NCBI GenBank assembly: GCA_046760905.1
Contig: JBHIFB010000137.1
Coordinates: 1 to 8,274 of the forward strand
From: JBHIFB01 sp046760905
Lineage (GTDB): Bacteria; Gemmatimonadota; CAZMKB01
DNA length: 8,274 nt
Direction of reading: 5' to 3'
Shown: positions 5,274-8,274 of the stretch, in pieces
Numbering within the stretch: the first letter of the stretch is position 1
Layout of the letters: every line of letters starts with the position of its first letter
Translations under genes and position numbers: made by a program
The notes under the pieces: model-generated
Seen by the model: only the letters and a program-made list of their open reading frames with translations
Told to the model about the DNA's origin: nothing
Databases searched by the model: none

Positions 5274-6290
5274 ATGGATCACGATAAAGGTGAATCACTG
5301 ACCAGGCATATCATGCTCGAGCAGAGGAAGTATCAGGAGGCGACGGGGGATTTCTCGGCCGTAATGAACGGGATTTCACTCGCGGCCAAGATCATCTCAT
5401 CAGAGGTCAACAAGGCGGGATTAATCGACATCCTTGGCCTCACCGGTAAAACGAATGTGCAGGGCGAGGAAGTCCAGAAATTGGATGAGTATGCGAACGC
5501 CACTGTCATAAGCGCTATAGAACACACCGGCCATATCTGCGTGATGGCGTCTGAGGAGCTTGCAGATCCTATAGAGGTTCCAAAGCAGTTTCCCAGGGGG
5601 AAGTATGTGGTCATGTTCGATCCGCTGGATGGCTCGTCCAACATCGAAGCCAATGTGAGCATAGGAACAATATTCTCCATGCAGAGGAAAGTATCTGCCG
5701 GTAAAGAGTGGAGCATGGATGATCTTCTCCAGAAGGGGGAGAACCTCGTAGCAGCCGGATATATAATCTACGGTTCGAGCACGGTTTTCGTTTACTCGGC
5801 CGGGAAAGGCGTGCACGGTTTTACGCTCGACCCTAACGTGGGGGAATTTCTTCTTTCGCACCCGAACATAAGGATCCCGGAGAAGAGCAAAATTTACAGT
5901 GTTAATGAGGGTAACTACAACTACTGGGACGAAGGAGTGAGAAGGTACATAGACTATTTGAAGGACAAGGATCCCGAGAACAACAGGCCTTATAGCTCAC
6001 GATATATTGGATCCCTCGTCGCCGATTTCCACAGGAATCTCCTTTACGGGGGCATCTTTCTCTATCCCGCCGACAAGAAGGATCCGAAAAAGCCCCATGG
6101 TAAGCTCAGGCTTCTTTACGAGGCCAATCCGTTGGCTTTCATCGTTGAACAGGCGGGTGGTGCGGCGAGCACCGGCTGGGAGAGGATCCTCGAAGTCGAG
6201 CCAACTGATCTCCATCAGCGGGTCCCCCTAATCATAGGAAGTAGAGAGGATGTCAGAATGGCGGAGGAGTTCATCCAGGGCATTAAATAA
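5274..6290 (+). CDS. fbp: Class I fructose-1,6-bisphosphatase
   Basis: This 338-aa enzyme hydrolyses fructose 1,6-bisphosphate to fructose 6-phosphate, the committed gluconeogenic step. It carries the Li+-sensitive phosphatase metal sites: SEE (93-95), FDPLDGSSN (115-123) with Asp116 and Asp119, and LYEANP (281-286) with Glu283. The family signature GKLRLLYEANP and a SSRYIGSLVADFHRNL segment (241-256) matching the class I substrate-binding region are also present. The length is normal for the family. The ATG at 5274 is preferred over the adjacent in-frame GTG at 5271 because AAAGGAG (5261-5267) gives a 6-nt spacer to the ATG and only 3 nt to the GTG. It follows the aldolase gene closely and should share its promoter. 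Its product acts on the aldolase product in the next pathway step. Confidence 0.97.
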   Translation: MDHDKGESLTRHIMLEQRKYQEATGDFSAVMNGISLAAKIISSEVNKAGLIDILGLTGKTNVQGEEVQKLDEYANATVISAIEHTGHICVMASEELADPIEVPKQFPRGKYVVMFDPLDGSSNIEANVSIGTIFSMQRKVSAGKEWSMDDLLQKGENLVAAGYIIYGSSTVFVYSAGKGVHGFTLDPNVGEFLLSHPNIRIPEKSKIYSVNEGNYNYWDEGVRRYIDYLKDKDPENNRPYSSRYIGSLVADFHRNLLYGGIFLYPADKKDPKKPHGKLRLLYEANPLAFIVEQAGGAASTGWERILEVEPTDLHQRVPLIIGSREDVRMAEEFIQGIK

Positions 6291-6353
6291 AGCTACCAGC
6301 ACGCCTCCTGCTGTTTGAAAGAGAATATTAATTCCATAGAACCATTTTAACTG

Positions 6354-6363
6354 ACACATGTGT
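6354..6363. repeat. 10-bp perfect palindrome (possible operator)
   Basis: ACACATGTGT reads identically on both strands and is flanked by CTG on the left and, after two bases, CAG on the right. It lies between the fbp stop codon and the promoter of the C13-like gene, about 90 nt upstream of the -35 box. It could bind a dimeric regulator, but a palindrome of this length can also be chance. Confidence 0.3.
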
Positions 6364-6378
6364 GGCAGAAAGACTCTG

Positions 6379-6430
6379 AAAAGGTCTATGAAAAAATCTT
6401 CTGGTGCGCCTCAGCGAAGGGAGACTTTTT
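6379..6430 (+). terminator. Candidate A/T-tract terminator of the fba-fbp operon
   Basis: AAAAGGTCT (6379-6387) pairs with AGACTTTTT (6422-6430) in a 9-bp stem with one G-U pair. Within its 34-nt loop a smaller CTTC (6398-6401)/GAAG (6416-6419) stem can form. The A-tract before and T-tract after GGTCT/AGAC is the layout of bidirectional intrinsic terminators, and the next gene's promoter starts 22 nt later. The long interrupted loop weakens the case. Confidence 0.35.
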
Positions 6431-6451
6431 AAGAGACCTATGCAAAACAAA

Positions 6452-6480
6452 TTGACATACATGGAGAATTGTGATAGTAT
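6452..6480 (+). promoter_or_regulatory. Sigma70-type promoter of the C13-like secreted peptidase gene
   Basis: A perfect TTGACA (6452-6457), a 17-nt spacer and TAGTAT (6475-6480, four of six, with the key TA...T positions kept) lie just before the gene. Initiation near 6487 would leave a short leader of about 26 nt that contains the AAGGAGG site. The gene is therefore probably transcribed independently of fba-fbp. Confidence 0.5.
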
Positions 6481-6512
6481 GGATATGCTTTCAGTTAAAA
6501 AAGGAGGCCCTG

Positions 6513-8274
6513 ATGCGCGAAAGAGTAAACACCGCTACGCTACTGTTTCTTCTCCTTCTAATATTTTCCTCCGGCAGTTTGTTTGCCCGTATAGAATCAA
6601 GAGACGAGGCGCTGAGGAAAATCATTGATGAAGTCATCGACGTTGATGTCGATCAGGTGAGGCTTTACATCACGAAAGAGCCGGTCGAAGCAGGGACTCA
6701 GATTCTCTCATGGAAACGTGTAGAGATCACTGCGCCTCTGAGGGGCTGGGCCGCTTTTATCGACGATCACCCTACAGCGAACTTCGAACACGCTGTGAGG
6801 TATGTGTTTCTGGAGGAGAAGAGCGAGAGGATTCATATTGTTCATTCAACCGTGCCGCCAAAAGCAGAAGATGCCTACTACGAGTATCCAACGGAGATCG
6901 GAAGGCGTCTCGATTCGGCCAGGCAGATAATTCCAAAGCTATACACAGGTCCCAAATACGGGAACAGGAATCCCGGGGGGGCGTATGCGGTCATTCTTAG
7001 CGGGGGCGCGAGTGCGGGTAATAACCATATCCGATACTGGAACGATTCTTCAAATATCTATACCACCCTCACCCAGGTATACGAGTATCCGGACGAAAAC
7101 ATATTCGCCCTTATCTCCGACGGACTCGATCCAGCCCCCGACCGGTCTGATGGCACAAATTCTCCGCCGGATCTCGACGGCGACGGGGACGATGACATCA
7201 TGGGGCCGTGTGTTCTTTCTGAAATTCAATCTCTGTTTACAATGCTAGGTGATATACTGGAGACGGGTGACCAGCTTTTCATCTTCACCACCGATCACGG
7301 AGGCACAAATGGTGGATGGAGTGTCTATCTGAACCTCTGGAATTGGGAGGAATTACAGGATAATGTCCTCGAATCACTGGTCGATGGGATTCCGCAGTGC
7401 GACATGATATTCACAATGGAGCAGTGCTTTTCCGGAGGATTCGAGGACAACCTTGCGTGGGACGATGAAGGCAGGGTCTTTAGCTCGGCGGCTGCCTATG
7501 ACGAGTATTCGTGGGCCATGCCGCCCGATTATGAGTACGACACTTACGTCTTCTACTGGACCGCAGCAGTGAAGGGCGAAGACGCTTACGGTAATCCCGT
7601 CGATGCCGATTACAACGGCGACGGGGTAGTGACTATGGACGAGGCTTTCCAGTATGCAGAGTTGATGGATTTCAGTGATGAGACCCCGCAGTATCACTCG
7701 AATCCGGAGGATCTGGGATCAGAGCTATCTCTTTGGGGAACCAGGTCCTTCATCGAGGGCTTCGTGACCGATGCCTCGTATGGGAATCCGCTCATTGCCA
7801 CGGTAAGGATAGTAGGAGGGGATAGATCCACTACCACGGACATAACCGGCTACTACGAACTCCGGTGTGACGATGACACTACCGTCTCGGTGGAAGCGAG
7901 CTCCTACGGTTACAGAACACAACAGCAGAGCTGTTACGTGCCCCCTGACAGCAGCGCCTGGCTCGATTTCGGTCTCGAAGAGGCTTTGCCTGGTCTACTC
8001 TATGGATGGGTGAGGAGTGCACTTGATGGGACACCGATAGTCGATGCGGAAGTGAGTGTCCTCGAGACCCCCCTCAACCCACAGTACACTGATGAGGAGG
8101 GATTCTATTCCTTCGTCATTCCTGGAGGGGCGACTTATCAGGTGCAGGCGATGAAGCCGACATACGTGTTGAAAGTGAAACAGGCACCCGTTGCTGAAGG
8201 TGATTCCACCGTTCTATCTTTTGCCCTTGGTCTGGCCGAGAGTTTCGAGGACGACGACGGGGGATACACGGGCC
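6513..8274 (+). CDS. Secreted multidomain protein with C13 (legumain/caspase-fold) peptidase domain, 3' end beyond window
   Basis: The frame is open for 587 codons and runs off the window. Residues 1-25 are a signal peptide (LLFLLLLIFSSGSLFA, cleavage probably after Ala25). Residues about 26-150 are an unassigned region, possibly a propeptide, with a GWAAFIDDHPTANFEHAVRYVFL segment. The peptidase-like domain runs from about 155 to 400: AYAVILSGG (157-165), NNHIRYWNDSSNIYTTL (170-186), FTTDHGG (258-264) with candidate catalytic His262, and MEQCFSGGF (302-310) with candidate nucleophile Cys305. This is the clan CD arrangement of a DHG motif followed by ExCxSG. Two acidic calcium-site-like loops occur, DLDGDGDDD (220-228) and DADYNGDGVVTMDEA (364-378). 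Two tandem carboxypeptidase-regulatory-like beta domains follow (about 411-488 and 494-571), and then the start of a further region (FEDDDGGYTG). AAGGAGG (6501-6507) sets the ATG. The substrate is unknown, and whether the C-terminus carries a type IX-like sorting domain cannot be seen. Confidence 0.82.
   Translation, partial: MRERVNTATLLFLLLLIFSSGSLFARIESRDEALRKIIDEVIDVDVDQVRLYITKEPVEAGTQILSWKRVEITAPLRGWAAFIDDHPTANFEHAVRYVFLEEKSERIHIVHSTVPPKAEDAYYEYPTEIGRRLDSARQIIPKLYTGPKYGNRNPGGAYAVILSGGASAGNNHIRYWNDSSNIYTTLTQVYEYPDENIFALISDGLDPAPDRSDGTNSPPDLDGDGDDDIMGPCVLSEIQSLFTMLGDILETGDQLFIFTTDHGGTNGGWSVYLNLWNWEELQDNVLESLVDGIPQCDMIFTMEQCFSGGFEDNLAWDDEGRVFSSAAAYDEYSWAMPPDYEYDTYVFYWTAAVKGEDAYGNPVDADYNGDGVVTMDEAFQYAELMDFSDETPQYHSNPEDLGSELSLWGTRSFIEGFVTDASYGNPLIATVRIVGGDRSTTTDITGYYELRCDDDTTVSVEASSYGYRTQQQSCYVPPDSSAWLDFGLEEALPGLLYGWVRSALDGTPIVDAEVSVLETPLNPQYTDEEGFYSFVIPGGATYQVQAMKPTYVLKVKQAPVAEGDSTVLSFALGLAESFEDDDGGYTG

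Noticed and set aside
6297..6316. CAGCA/TGCTG hairpin with TTT directly after fbp as the operon terminator
   Set aside because: Only 5 bp of stem and three T residues; the element at 6379-6430 is a better candidate.
1..8274. CRISPR array, tRNA, rRNA, insertion sequence, phage or defence system
   Set aside because: No regularly spaced repeats, tRNA-like cloverleaf, transposase, integrase or known defence-gene motif was seen on either strand.

Overview
The window looks like chromosomal DNA of an uncultured Gram-negative bacterium. Three of the seven main proteins carry Sec-type signal peptides, one is a type IV prepilin, and the last gene encodes a large multidomain secreted protein with a caspase-fold (C13/legumain-like) peptidase followed by carboxypeptidase-regulatory-like beta domains. 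That architecture is familiar from FCB-type lineages and metagenomic candidate phyla (Eisenbacteria/Krumholzibacteria/Latescibacteria/TA06-like). The lineage is an inference from style only, because no rRNA or other marker gene is present. Base composition is near even, genes have clear Shine-Dalgarno sites, and several have good sigma70-type promoters (TTGACA -35 boxes).

Layout. 1-47: perfect nested inverted repeat. 54-82: sigma70-like promoter for a PpiB-type peptidyl-prolyl isomerase with a signal peptide (159-758). 759-1110: non-coding, with an imperfect 65-nt-spaced duplication, small hairpins and a near-consensus sigma54 (-24/-12) promoter at 1027-1043, which reads into a short type IV prepilin (1111-1467). 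1468-1610: convergent intergenic gap with a perfect 12-bp tandem repeat. On the minus strand lie an M24 aminopeptidase (3537-2356) and then an exported VanX/DdpX-type D-Ala-D-Ala dipeptidase (2261-1611), the latter preceded by a possible 12-codon coupled leader ORF (2299-2261). 3538-3856: divergent promoter region. On the plus strand follows a two-gene gluconeogenic operon: a long class II fructose-bisphosphate aldolase (3857-5230) and class I fructose-1,6-bisphosphatase (5274-6290). 6291-6512: candidate terminator, a 10-bp palindrome and a sigma70-like promoter. From 6513 an open reading frame runs off the window end; this is the C13-like secreted peptidase.

How the genes fit together. Aldolase and FBPase catalyse consecutive steps (triose phosphates to FBP to F6P) and form one transcription unit. 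The dipeptidase and M24 peptidase are co-directional and may form a peptide or murein-fragment scavenging pair. The pilin stands alone, with no assembly genes nearby, and appears to have its own sigma54 control. The isomerase and the C13-like protein are separate monocistronic-looking units acting outside the cytoplasm.

Most of the window is ordinary housekeeping and envelope biology. I see no CRISPR array, transposase, integrase, phage gene, tRNA or rRNA. The parts most worth a second look are the C13-like multidomain protein, the sigma54-driven solitary pilin, the mini-ORF before the dipeptidase and the unusually long aldolase.
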